Positions 23,534 to 35,315 are shown, counted from the first letter of the stretch. The stretch: DNA of 64,000 nucleotides from Lithospermum erythrorhizon (GCA_019722365.1 JADFUC010001074.1:124001-188000); one strand, 5' to 3'. Program-made: numbers and translations. Notes: generated by a model not told the origin, from the letters alone.

Positions 23534-24019
23534 CAGTTCCACAGTCTTCCTCTAATTAAGCTCCACGGTTTACCACTAGAAGATAAATCAAATCTCAATA
23601 CAACATTCATCAAAACGAGGAAACAAAATCTAGCAAGACCCATCAATTATCAAATACCGTAACAATTCTCGGCACGTCCATTAATAAACCACATTCAACC
23701 TTAACTTAACTTTGACATCAATCACTAGAGAAATTATTCTACTCTCCGAAATTCTGTTAATCATATACAATATATACTCAACATTTTCTTCGAAATCAAA
23801 CAAAGTGGAACTTCAACAACAAATTGGATTTGACTTCACTAAAAATACATACATATTGCCTAATCCTACCTTCATCCCATAGTGATTGGACCTTATAATT
23901 TTTATTGGTCAAAATAAACAACATTTGTAGCCTTAATTGACACACACAACTTTGATACGAATCAATAAATCATCATGGTAGTCGTAAATCACACTAAAAA
24001 CACACACCATTCATTACAT
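23534..24019. other. 5' region of the DCD gene
   Basis: Upstream of the start codon. Probably holds the 5'UTR and promoter; no clear TATA box could be fixed. Its left part (23534 to about 23920) is one arm of a duplication with 24020-24430. Confidence 0.5.
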
Positions 24020-24430
24020 TCAACGACATGATTAGCAGCTGACAGTGTAGCATTAGACTATTACTTTATTCCATCAGTTAAACAATTTTCGTCCGATTAA
24101 GCTCATCAGGTTTACTACTAGTAAATTAACTCAAATTTCAATACAACATTCATCAACACGAGGAAACACGATCAAGCAAGATCCATCAATTAGCAAACAA
24201 CGTTACAATTCTCGACAAGTCCATCAGCAACCCACATTCAACCTCAATCACTAAATCAATTACTCTACTATCCAAACTTCTGTTAATCATATTCAATATG
24301 TACTCAACGATTTCTTCCAAATCAAACAAAGGTGCAAGTTCAACAACAAATTGGATTATCTACAATAAAAAACCATTCACATTGCCAAATATTCCCTCCA
24401 TCCCGAAAAGATTGTCCCCTTATTATACGA
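24020..24430 (-). repeat. Diverged duplicate of the DCD gene 5' end
   Basis: Matches about 23480-23900 at an offset near 541 bp, including the first codons of the DCD gene (GATTAGCAGxTGAC and ATTCCATCAGTT), then 'caatacaacattcatcaacacgagg', 'ccacattcaacct', 'ctgttaatcat' and 'caacaacaaattggatt' blocks. In the copy the start codon is followed by GAA TAA, a stop at codon 3, so it is not a gene. Confidence 0.8.
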
Positions 24431-24512
24431 CATACATAAAAATATCTGAGTTCACAATTTTAAAAGTCAACATCTAAATAAAAAATTGGACAATCTTTTT
24501 GGGTCACAGGTT
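24393..24512. mobile_element. Short Stowaway-like MITE
   Basis: The left end TTCCCTCCATCCCGAAAAGA and the following TTGTCC are mirrored by GGACAATCTTTTTGGG and a degenerate continuation near 24485-24512. It overlaps the end of the DCD 5' duplicate. Outer borders are approximate. Confidence 0.5.
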
Positions 24513-24949
24513 GTAATAAATAGTTGAGTAATAAATTGAAGCAAATACAAACAAATTCGCTTAAAGCAAAATATTCTGGAATTAATTTTAAATTAAATTA
24601 GATGAAATAAAAAAAAAATCAAATAAATTAATTAATTTGGGATTTTAGATTATATATTCAAACTCACCTTAAAGATAGATCTAAGCAATGAATATAGAGA
24701 TATTATATTTGGGAGTTTTTATTGTTTATTTGGTGTTGCGAAAAAATAATAATAGGGAGGGAGATAAGATGACGAGACTCATCCAATACTGTTACATAAA
24801 GCTCGATTTGATTTGGTTCGGGTGAGTCGAATCTCGAGCTCGATCTGCTGATAATTGAACCAGGCTCAAGATTGTCCTTAGGCTCAACAATGCTGTTAAA
24901 TTATTTTAATTATTATTTTATACATAAAATTAAACTAATACATCGTTGA
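24513..24949. other. Intergenic, no gene recognised
   Basis: AT-rich DNA, with a short GC-richer stretch at 24770-24900. Nothing identifiable. Confidence 0.4.
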
Positions 24950-26325
24950 TTTATCCTGTCCGGCTTAAGGATTGGACGGATATTTCTTGCTCAAATGATA
25001 GTTCCCTACAAACAAGGACCGATCGTCAATCGCAAACACTCTGAACTATCGCGCTTTAAAAGATCGAAAGTTTCAGCCGAAAAAGAGATTTAATCGTGTA
25101 GATCAAAGAAACTTACTTAATTCGACCTCAAGGTTTACTTTCTTTATAACTCTTTCCTGATTGTTACTTTACGAGCCTCATTTACTCCTTTATTATCGGT
25201 CGATTAAGCATACTTGTGGCTCATTAAGTGCCGAAGAATTACTAGCCTTAATCGCCTCTCCTTAATTGTTCTTCAACCACGCCGTTGGGCCTTCAATGTC
25301 TTCCTTCCCTTCCTTATCGAAATGGACTTTTGCCTTCAACCTTTTAATTTGGATTTTCGCTCTATGGTCCACTCGTTGTTGGGTTTTATATTCGAATCTA
25401 ACCAGTTCTAAACTAATCGGATGCAACCTTTATACTACTTCGGATACAAAAAACAATAAATACAATTTAATTACTAGAGTGTATCTTTCTTTTCCGAAAT
25501 ATTTTAACGGTGGGAAACTACGAGCTCATAATATCCGAAAATAGTATCTCCAAGAATACTCCACACCAAAGAAATTACTAAACTCCTCCGTTTTATTAGA
25601 ATCATTAAAAGTAAAACCCGAACAAAAAGGAGGAAGAAAACCCTATTTCTCTACCTGGAAGGCATGAACGGTGGAGGAGTATGGAGAGAACTTATATTTC
25701 ATGAAATAAAAGTGAGCGTGAGCATTTATTCACATCAACTTAGTCTCCTATTTATAGGCATCGAAAGCCTAAAAAATTTAGCTTATAGAATAATCCAACA
25801 AGAAGTTGTCTGTGAAACCCTAGCTATTATCCCTAGAATTTAGGAGCCGCTATTAGTTGCCGACACAAAGCTTCTATAACGCTCCTATCTTATCTCTATA
25901 ATTTAGGAACATAAGAGAATGTTCTAGAAACTTCTCCACCTATCCCACACGCGCGCACGTCTCTATGTCCCGGGACTTGATTTTCGTCCTCAGACCCTTT
26001 CCCTTCTTGTTTCACTTATACTGAAGTTTAATAATACTATTTATTATATGCTTATTTGTGTGTGTGACCTCTGCCGCATCGATGTGCTGAAGAATATATT
26101 AAAGCAATATTAATCACTATTACATTACCATATATAGATTCATTTGCAGCGTATTCCCCAAGAAGTTATCGCTAACCCCCACTGCCGATACTCCCAGAAC
26201 TTCAAATATTAATCGTCCAACAATTAACCTATTGTAAAACCTTATAATTTTGTAATATTTAAATCGATCGATCAATCTAAATTGTCTAACGCATTTTTGT
26301 GAGATCGACATCTCACATTTCCAAC
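24950..26325 (-). mobile_element. Probable solo or truncated LTR with promoter, minus strand
   Basis: On the minus strand the block begins TGTTGGAAATGTGAGATG near 26325, a common LTR start. It holds a good TATA box (CCTATAAATAGGAG, about 25746-25759) followed by a pyrimidine-rich leader. There is no long coding frame. I did not find a second LTR, a primer site or a target duplication, so the borders, especially the left one, are uncertain. Confidence 0.4.
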
Positions 26326-27053
26326 ACTCCGCGCTGGCTCATGCCATTTCATTCTAAGGCTATTTCACTCACCCCATTTTTACGTAAGGGCCCAAACTCG
26401 TGTTTTCAGAATCAACCCCTGACCACTCTATTTATTTGCTATGATTATCAATCATATCTATGTAGATGATGAGTTTTCTATTTGCTGCTTCCTAAATCAT
26501 GTTGTTTAATTTTAGTTTTGTACATAAATAGGTTGAATTTGAGATTTAGATAAAATCTTAAACAAGTGAACTATCTTGAAATTTGGCCTGATGAGCAAGT
26601 ACTGAGTTGTGCCATTAGAAAATTCATTACATGGGTAAATTATTGGATCAAAATATTGATTATTTTGATTTTTATGTATAGAAAACCATTTATGTTGGAA
26701 AAAAATTAAATCCATGATCCTGTAATATTGTAGGCATGTAGCCACAAACTAATTATCACTAGAATTTCATTGGTATCAATTTTTATGTTTTACGTGTCCT
26801 TTAGACCTCTATTTCTCACCCCTTAGTTCTGTTTTTGTGATGATAATATAGTTTCAAATGTTGTAAACTTAGGCGACAAGGGCTTTTAAACAAATAAAAA
26901 GATGAAGTCTTTAAAAAAAAAAAAAATGTTGTAAACTTTAAAATTGTTAACCCTTTCTTCTCACATTAAACTAAGTAAAGTTATGGAATAATGTGCGAGG
27001 TCTTCATACTTTATATCATTTGAATACTACACTATTGAAAATTAGGGCATGAT
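26326..27053. other. Intergenic, no gene recognised
   Basis: AT-rich DNA with no recognisable coding frame between the LTR-like block and the tRNA gene. Confidence 0.45.
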
Positions 27054-27125
27054 GGGCATTTGGTCTAGTGGTATGATTTTCGCTTAGGGTGCGAGAGGTC
27101 CCGAGTTCAATTCTCGGAATGCCCC
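27054..27125 (+). tRNA. tRNA-Pro (anticodon AGG)
   Basis: A complete 72-nt cloverleaf. The acceptor stem GGGCATT pairs with AATGCCC and the discriminator is C. The D arm contains TGGTCTAGTGGTA. The anticodon stem-loop TTCGC-TTAGGGT-GCGAG has AGG at positions 34-36, with one U-G pair at the stem base. The T arm CCGAG-TTCAATT-CTCGG is perfect. There is no intron. T-rich tracts follow within 20 nt and would stop RNA polymerase III. It reads CCU/CCC proline codons. All stems pair, so it is likely functional. Confidence 0.95.
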
Positions 27126-27505
27126 TACTTTTATCTTTTTATTTTAGCATCCAATTATCTTATAACAGTGTTCTTCATGTTCATTTAGCAACATGTTAAT
27201 GTTAGCATATCTTATCTTATTATAGCTACTATTGAATTGGACTTAATTTAACCCTTTCACCATCCTAACCCTCCACTGGAATTCATATTTGTCTTTTTAC
27301 GACAACAAACTAAGTACAACATTGTGATCTTTCGTCATTGGAGAGCAACCAACACGAAAAGTTTTTAACAAAATGAAGAATGTAGGGTAAATGCCTATTT
27401 GAATGTAGGTATCAGATGGAGAAAGATTGTTGGAACAACAAATACGATGTAAAACAGTAGAATTAGATAGATGGAATTTCTCATTACAATACCAAGATAA
27501 AAAAA
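27126..27505. other. Spacer between tRNA-Pro and its pseudogene
   Basis: About 380 bp of AT-rich DNA. No gene recognised; the minus-strand open frame at 27297-27539 only reads through into the tRNA relic. Confidence 0.45.
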
Positions 27506-27574
27506 GGGCATTCGGAGAATCACCCTGACTCCCTCGCATCTAAAGCGAGAAATCATACCACTAGACCAAACGTC
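27506..27574 (-). pseudogene. Degenerate tRNA-Pro copy
   Basis: The minus strand matches the tRNA-Pro gene at 27054 through the D arm (TTTGGTCTAGTGGTATGATT) and the anticodon stem, and ends GAATGCCC. The anticodon loop is changed to TTTAGAT. The T arm is wrecked: GGAGTCAGGGTGATTCTCC has lost the TTCAAT core. The acceptor 5' strand is GACGTTT instead of GGGCATT and no longer pairs. It is a decayed copy lying tail-to-tail with the intact gene. Confidence 0.85.
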
Positions 27575-29360
27575 TGTTTGTTGTTATGAGGAAAATTATA
27601 TTTTATATTAGTAATAACATAGAGCTTATGAAACATAACTAAATTAACTAAGTACGTAGTAATTTTTTAGGTCGTCAAGTGATTGTAATGTAAATTGGAT
27701 CAAGAGAAAATATTTGAAACCAAAGAAATCTTTTATCCAATATTAAAATGTTAACAAGGTTTTAATTTTATTTTAAGATGCTAATAAAGTTAATTGGATA
27801 CAATTGAAAAGGTCATACTTAACTCAATTTTGTATCTGTTTGGCTATAACTTTAACATTACTACTTAAATTAATAAACAAAAAATATTATATTTATTATG
27901 AAATGAGTATCTTTAATCAAATTCAAGTTTTCATAACTAAAGTTCAAAGACTTCATAGAGTTCCGTTGGCTAATCTTTTTTTTTCAGTTGGACCTTATAA
28001 CTAAAGTCTAAACGTTTCCTTAAATGAATCAAAACATAAAATATTGATCAAATGAGACAAGGTAAGTTATGAGAATTAAAAAAAAAAAAGTTTAAATAGA
28101 CAATGTTCATGAAATGGAGGAAGTATTAAAAACGAATAAAAAAGAGTTTTCAATAAAAATGCATAAATACAATTAACTTTCATAAGTCGAATAGTTATAT
28201 GTCAAAGTGTTAGAAATGGATAAATATTTCTTTGAGTAAGATTAATTTAATGTCAATTCTTTTTATGCTACATGCGTTGCACGTGAAATACCTAGGTAGA
28301 TAAATAGAAAATTTCATTTTTTGAAGTTTACTCTATTAAAATATGAAAATAATTCATAATAATGATAAATTTATGTATCTATCAGTGGCTAAGTAATATA
28401 ATCATATATTTTGAAATTCTTTAAATAATAATGAGAAATATTAAATTTCATAGATTAACGTCCTTGAATAGTAAATTATGAATAGATTTTTCATATTGGC
28501 ATTAATTTATTTCAAAATTTAAACAATGACCTATTTTTTTTTTTTGAATTACACTTTGACTATTTGCAATATTTAAGTATTTCGCCTTATATCATTTTCA
28601 AATGCTTCCTTCATATATGTTGAAATTTATTATTTTCAATTTTCTTATAAAATACTCCATTTAAAAAAAATTAACTTTATTGACGTAAAAGAATTATTTT
28701 GCAAACCTTTTCAAATCTTACATTATTATGATGAGGTCTTGACAATCGTAAGGAATTACTAATAATCTAGACACACTCAAATCCACTCTAATAAGTTGGA
28801 TAATTTAATTTTAAAATAGTCTTGACCAGAATATGGTTATCTTATACTTCATTATCAAAAAATAAAAATATAACTTAATGTAAAAACAATCATTATTATA
28901 CTTTTGTGTTGAAATATACCATTAGGTTGATGATTCTTGATATATTTCAAACTTCAAAATGTTTCATAACATACAAGATGATTATACGTTTTATAACTAT
29001 GACGACATGAATTAATTGAAGATATATCAAATGCATTTTAAGTCGTCATATTATTTCATATTGGGAGTTTAAAGAGACATGTTTTTTTTTTCTAAAAGTA
29101 ATATTTTCACCTATTAATAGTTAAATTCATCAAAATAAGTACATGTATATGAAATTACACTAATAAATAATATTATACTTTTATTCTAAAGTAATCAGAT
29201 ATGGTTGTGTACCCAATGAAGAATTTATAAATATTATTATTAGTATGTTAATCTTAAAATTGAAGTTAATTTTTAAGATTTATAAATATTGAGTATATAA
29301 AATTACAAAATTTGCAATTTTTTTTCGCAAATTTCATCGCTTAGTGTAAGTCAATCGCCT
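27575..29360. other. AT-rich intergenic DNA
   Basis: No gene, RNA or element with clear ends recognised. Several poly(A) and poly(T) runs occur. Confidence 0.5.
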
Positions 29361-31010
29361 GATTTAATTTTTTGAATTAATCACTTACATGCATAAATTA
29401 TAATATTATTTTAATTAATTCAAAAGGATATATTTTTCATATTTATTTGTATTCAAATTTTTGATATCTATTACCCTCATTAAAAGTATAACTGTTAAAT
29501 CTTACTAAAATAAAATCGATTATATGTAAACATCAAACCATAATAAATATTTTTGTTTATTCATCTAAATATTTACTTAAAATATCTTGACATCTCTTTC
29601 GTCGTCTTTCATTGATTTCTATGTTCCAATAAAGTCGTAGAAAACATACTGATAATATACTATGATCTATAATAATGGTTTGAAGAATATAAACGGTATT
29701 TGAAAAATTACCTAAGAATTATTAATGGGTTCTGTATATATAGAGCAGCCACGTTATAATGTCCTCAGGTGTCTTTCAAAGGCTTCGCTCTACTCCAAAA
29801 TAGTTAAGCAACATGTATGCATCATCTCTAAGAAAATGAATAAAAGTTGATATCTTAATCTTTTTTATGATATTTGAGGATGATTTAATTTAAATTACAT
29901 AATACCTAGTATAAAATAATGGGTATTTATAGAACAAATAATATACTTCCTCCGTCCCTATTTAGTTGATCATATAACAAAAAAATCTTGTTGTATTTTA
30001 CTTGATCGTTTACATTTTCAATGCCACTTTTTGCTTTGAACTTTTAAAAACATTCAAACATCATCGCTTGCTCCCAATATTCTTTTCTATCATCGATAGT
30101 TTTATCTCTTATTGAAAATAATAAAATAAATTAGTTACTTAATAAAGTACTTTTTAGCTACATGATCAAGTAATTAGCTACACAAATTATAATTATTTAT
30201 TTTAATTCTTCAATATTGGTCAGTGGTTTGGTGGAATGAGAGTCATGTAACTTTCAAATATTTTAATTATGAGCCATAATAAGAATGAAGTAATAACATA
30301 AACACAATTATTTTGTAACATCAAATTATAACTTCTTCAAGAGGTATTTTTTGTAATCATCACTTACATACATAAATTATAATCTCATTTTTAATTAATT
30401 TAAAGGGATGTATTTTTGTATTTATTTATATTCAACTTTGATTTTTATATCATCATCAAAGATAACAACATCAATGTTAACTCTAGTAAAACAAAAGGAT
30501 TAAATGTAAACATCAAACCATAAAATAATATTTTCGCTATTCATCTAAATGTTTAATGAAAAATATAAAAATATCTCTATCCCCTATCAGTTTTTCATCA
30601 ATTTCTATGTTCTAATAGAGTCGTAGAAAATGCACTATAATATACTTGATCTATAAATAACTCAAGAAGAATATAAACGGTATTTAAGTAATAGTTGGAG
30701 GGTATAGTTGTGGTTAAACACAAATTGGTATATATGTAGATTGGGGTTTTAGCTTTGGCTATCTCCAAATAAAGGATGCAAGACACCATCTCGTATTTGT
30801 TCATTCTATCACAAAAATTTGTTTCAAAATAAAAAAAATAAACGGTATTTAAAAAATTACTTAAGAATTATTAATAGTTGAGACATAGAAAATGGTTAAA
30901 TTATACCTGCTCTTGAAGTTTCTCTCTTTAGACTTTTGTTACTCCAAAATGACTAACAACATGTATATGAATCATTTTAAAATGAATAAAAGTTGACATC
31001 AGAATTTTTC
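29361..31010. repeat. Diverged direct duplication (29361-29880 and 30340-31010)
   Basis: Shared blocks in the same order include 'atcacttacatgcataaattata', 'atgtaaacatcaaaccata', 'tttctatgttc(c/t)aata(a/g)agtcgtagaaaa', 'ataaacggtattt' and 'attactta(a)gaattattaat', then 'tactccaaaat' and 'aatgaataaaagttgac'. The offset grows from about 980 to about 1140 bp because the second copy carries the 150-bp insertion at 30688-30837. Both copies are non-coding. A Stowaway-like start (CTTCCTCCGTCCCTATTT) lies between them at about 29947. Confidence 0.75.
30688..30837 (+). mobile_element. 150-bp retroposon with A-rich tail and 15-bp target duplication
   Basis: The insert lies between two perfect copies of ATAAACGGTATTTAA (30673-30687 and 30838-30852) and ends in an A-rich run (AAAATAAAAAAA). 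The other copy of the surrounding duplication (29.7 kb) lacks it, so the empty site is visible in the same window. These are hallmarks of LINE-mobilised retroposition. It encodes nothing, and no pol III boxes were found. Confidence 0.7.
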
Positions 31011-32272
31011 TCCTGCTATTCTGAGTTACGACGTTGTTCATAAATAATGGATATTTACATAACAAATAATATGTTATTTTTGTGTTACTATGAATATATA
31101 GGTGGAATAATGAGAATCATGTAACTTAAATATTTTAATGTAAGTTATGAAGTAAATACATAAATATAATTATTTAATCTAATTATTCAATATTCTTTGT
31201 GTAACTTTCAAAAAGTTGGGAATAATAAATGGTAGTCATGTAACTTCCAAATATTTAGTTATGAGCTAATTAGAATGAACTAACATAAACACTATTATTT
31301 ATGTTAATTATTCAATAAAGTCATGTAATATCAAGTTGTAATTTTTAGCTATGTTTAATGTTTTTTAACTCATTATTATTATTTAATTATTATTGAAGTT
31401 TGATAATTATTAAATGTCTCCAAAATAACTTTATTTAGAGGTAATAAAGTCTTAACAAAAAATGAAAAGAAATATATCAGTGGAATTCACAATTTTATAA
31501 GGTATATAGATTAACTGAAGAGGCATATGTTGTAGTTAAATCGTTAGAGGTCTAATTCGATGATAGTTAACATAATTTATTGGAAATTTTGAACAATCAA
31601 ATAAAAGTACAACAAAAGTTTCCTATATTGTATTATCTATATCATATATAATCTCTAAGCCCCCATCGACTCATGTCAGTCTAAATTCATTTAATTCCTC
31701 TTATCCTCCTAATGAAAAATGTGTGTGGTTTTGTATTACACACAATAACTTCCATGATAGTGTAAACTTCAACATGATAACTTCTCCATAATAATAAATG
31801 TTAATATACAGAAATAATGTATGTTATTTATTTGTTTCTTATGAGTATTAAATTTATTTATGATTTCACTGAATTAGATAACGATTATTGTAGAATCGAT
31901 ATTGCACTTGTTGTCAAGACTTCACCGTCATTGCACCACAAAGTTCTCCTTATCCTAAACCTTCATCCGACTCTTCTTATTCAAACGCTAAAATATCGAT
32001 ACATGTTACATACTCAATAGTTTTTACCAATTATGAAAATTATACTATAAAAATAATGAAATAATTTGGTACAAATCGTGCGTATATAACTAGTTCTTTT
32101 AATATGCAAAACCTTCTATTACAATATTGAACCATTTCTTACAATGACATCGAAATCATTATTATGTCGAAATAACTAATAATATATAGTTTTTAAAACC
32201 AGCATATTTTACATAAATAAAATGAGTTGAAATCAATTACGTATAACTATATTAATACTATTGATTGGAAGA
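31011..32272. other. Intergenic and 3' flank of the YUCCA gene
   Basis: AT-rich DNA without recognised genes. Small frames such as 31817-32020 show no similarity to known families. Confidence 0.5.
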
Positions 32273-32459
32273 TTAAATATGTGCTTTAATGTCGTTGGCA
32301 ATGAGTTGTGCATCCATGGCAGCTCCATACAGTCCTCTCCTTGCCAATCCAACACAATATAATCCATTCTTCCCTTTCCAGTGATCTGGAAAATTCTTCT
32401 TGGAAAGTCCATCTTCATTCAGAAGGTCATCTGCCTGAAGATGAATTCAATTGATGAAA

Positions 32460-32800
32460 TTCAAAACAAAATATTTTTGAAACAAACATGTATTTGGGCG
32501 TGCAAGATTTTTGTCTAATTACATGTTAGACGTGTAAGTTCAATTTGAAGCTGGACGTGTAAATTCAATGATCAAAACATATTTTGGCATGTAATATGTG
32601 TTAAAAATATATTTGGGCAAGTAAAGTCAATGGTCAAAACATGAATTTGACTTGTAATTAGATTCAAAAAACTTATTTGGGTGGGTAGAAATTAGAATCA
32701 ATGATCAATTAAACATGTTTGATTTGTAATTTTGGGTTCAAAACATAATCGGGCAATGTCAAATTGGTGCTCAAAATACTAATGTGCGTGTAAAATAAGA
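32460..32800. repeat. Degenerate ~50-bp minisatellite in YUCCA intron 3
   Basis: Variants of 'aatgatcaaaacatattt(t)gg', '(gg)gcatgtaa' and 'gcgtgtaagttcaat' recur about six times. Unit length is near 50 bp with indels. Confidence 0.55.
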
Positions 32801-33552
32801 GGATGACATATTTGTACAATCTCCTATTTTTATTTTATGTTATTTACATTCAAAATAATATTTGAATAAAATTAATTTACTATTGATGAATCAGGAACAA
32901 ATTTGGATTTTTAATTGAATGATGAGTTAAATCTTCCTATTTAAAGAAAATAATGTTATAAAAATATTTTTATAGACAAATAAAATAATATTAAGTTTAT
33001 ATTTATAATTATTAGATTATTTAATAAAAAAAATAATCAAGGATCAAAATTTGATACGGAAAAAACGAGGATGAAATGAATTGGATAGGATGGAATAGGT
33101 ACTATAAATAACTCTAATAATTGAATTCCTTGCATCCCAAAAACAGAAGTTCTTGAACTATTACTATTATAACAACAGATGGAGTAAGGCATAGCGTTTT
33201 CAGACCTTGAGCCATTTATTGGTAGATCTTTTAAATCCGGTGGCAAAGATGATTGCATCAAAAGGACAAGATTTTTCACAGAATATCACATTTCACTTAA
33301 TGCTTGCAAACTGCCGGGCAATACCTGGTTGTACATGCAACATGCAGCACATTAGTAGTAAGTTGCATGCTTACGACTTGATAAAGCTTCCGCCTACCAC
33401 ATTTTCAATTCTTTCAAAGACGGAAAGGGAACCATGCTGTTCTAGTTGTACTCCCATTACTTTAAATTACTCCAAACTAGCTTGTAAACAATGCTTAAAG
33501 GAACCCAAGGGAAAAAATGTTCATATTATTTGGAATATATATGTAGTTCTTA

Positions 33553-33818
33553 TTAGTGGCGGAGTCAAAGAACGGATCTAAGTGGGCTGTATCTAAATGA
33601 ATTGAAGTGATGATTCAAAATATATACTAAAAAGTTAAATGATTTGTATTGATTATAGAAGAAAGTTCTAAAGTTAATAAACGTGGATGGATGTGCTAGG
33701 ATTTGAACCACCATCATGTTCATAAATTTATTACTTTATCAACTGAACTAGCTTAATTTATGGCGATTCAAATAAACTATGTATATGAACCTCAAAGGGT
33801 CCGCCTTTGGACGAAGCT
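33553..33818. mobile_element. Short element with tRNA-like pol III boxes in YUCCA intron 2
   Basis: On the minus strand an A-box-like TAGTTCAGTTGA (33750-33739) is followed 41 nt later by a B box GGTTCAAATCC (33709-33699), and the two are enclosed by a GCTA/TAGC pair, as in tRNA-derived SINE heads. The outer ends GTGGCGGAGTCAAAG (left) and, in reverse, AAGGCGGACCCTTTG (right) look like degraded inverted termini of a hAT-type MITE. The exact type and borders are unresolved. Confidence 0.45.
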
Positions 33819-35315
33819 TAAGAGGGATCAAATAATACGAAGGTCCCTCTCAACTTTTCAACTTTGAAAATTGACAATACAAAATTCAAGTTTTTTTTTA
33901 TATATAATAAATTCAAGTTATAATGTACACTAATTTATCGGGATAAGATTTAATATGAATATAGTACTACTACGGAAAATAGTATGTTCATACACACCTC
34001 TTTATGAATTCCACCCTTATTACTAAAAGTTAAAAAAAAAAAAACAATGAAAAAGTCTTGCGCTTTCATGAATAAATGAATTATATATACCTGAATCTCC
34101 CCGGATTTGATTTTCTTGAATGTGCCAACGTCAATTATCGGATACTTTCCATACTTGACTTTGGAAAGGAAAGGACCCTCTTGTGGTCTTCCTATGATTC
34201 CATACTTGGATAAATCTCCATAGATTATATTGCTAATCATGACCAAAATGTTATCAACAATATGAAGGGGCACCCATTTCAGCATAGCTATTGCCATAGT
34301 AGCCATTTCCCTTGATATAACGTGCACCTTCATTAATCATAAATGTAATTAGAATATACCATTACTTGATATTATTACGAGGGATTAACTTAACAACAAC
34401 AAAAAAATGTTGCAAAATCCTTATTAATGAGATTTTTTTTTGGAGGAGAAATAAAGCATAATTGTATCACCACTACTAAACTTATGTCTCTTCTTTTAAG
34501 CTTCTCAAGTACTAGCTAATTACTTGTGTGTTGAAATTACATGACTCTTGTTTTGATAATAACATATTTAAGTTTCCTCTTGAATTTAAAATGAGAGGTT
34601 CTCTGTGACACATAACTCCATAAGGGAGGAAAATAATTAGAGGAAAGTTTTACCGGGCTCCGGATAACAATTGAAGTCTTGGCACCATAGTTAGCTAAAT
34701 CAAGTGCAATTTCCATCCCAGAATTCCCTGATCCAACAACCAATACCCTTTTGTTCAAATACTTCTCACCATTCTTGAACTTAGTAGAATGAATAACTTC
34801 TCCTCCAAAACTCTCAAGACCTTCAACTTGTGGGATAAATGCATCACAAGTCTCTCCGGTCGCCACGACGAGGAACTTCCCCTTGTACTCTTCAATCAAC
34901 CCAGTGTTAACATCTCTTGCCTTAACCCTCCACTTCTTTATACCATTAAATTCATCATAGTCCACCTGCTCAACGGATTTGCAATAAATGGGACTGATCT
35001 CAAACTTACTAACATACTCATCTAGATATTGTAAAAACATTTTCTTGGATACATATTTAGGAAAATCATTTGGGAATTGGAAATGGGGTAGCTCACAAAA
35101 TTGTTTAGCTAAATGAAGATGAAGGCGATCATATGAATACTTCTTCCATAATGAAGCAAAACAATCTTCTCTATCTAGAAGTATGTAAGGAATTGAAAGA
35201 TTTTTCAAACATGCAGCTGTTGCTAGTCCTGATGGACCAGCTCCAACTATGATCACACCATTTCCTTCCATGGCAATTTTTTTTAATGGTTTGAAATCGT
35301 TAATGTGCACCGGTT

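Larger units (their letters stand above)
32273..35271 (-). pseudogene. YUCCA10/11-type flavin monooxygenase, 4 exons, 1-nt loss in exon 3
   Basis: Indole-3-pyruvate monooxygenase of the YUCCA family, which makes indole-3-acetic acid from indole-3-pyruvate using FAD and NADPH. Exons: 35271-34654, 34327-34091, 33324-33206, 32434-32273; about 378 residues if intact, the usual length. Exon 1 has the FAD site GAGPSG, the FMO-type stretch [11 protein letters not shown] and the NADPH site GSGNSG; exon 2 has YGDLSKYGI; exon 3 has [17 protein letters not shown]; exon 4 has [21 protein letters not shown] 35271 is chosen; the frame upstream stays open only through a non-ATG codon. Exon 3 is 119 nt where 120 is expected: the frame starts VLPG as in the family, then shifts just before [14 protein letters not shown], giving a stop a few codons on. 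All splice sites and other exons are intact, so the loss is either recent or a sequence error. Short form and motifs favour the YUC10/YUC11 group. Confidence 0.88.

Noticed and set aside
27506..27574. tRNA with anticodon TAG
   Set aside because: The T loop and acceptor stem are destroyed, so the copy cannot fold as a tRNA.
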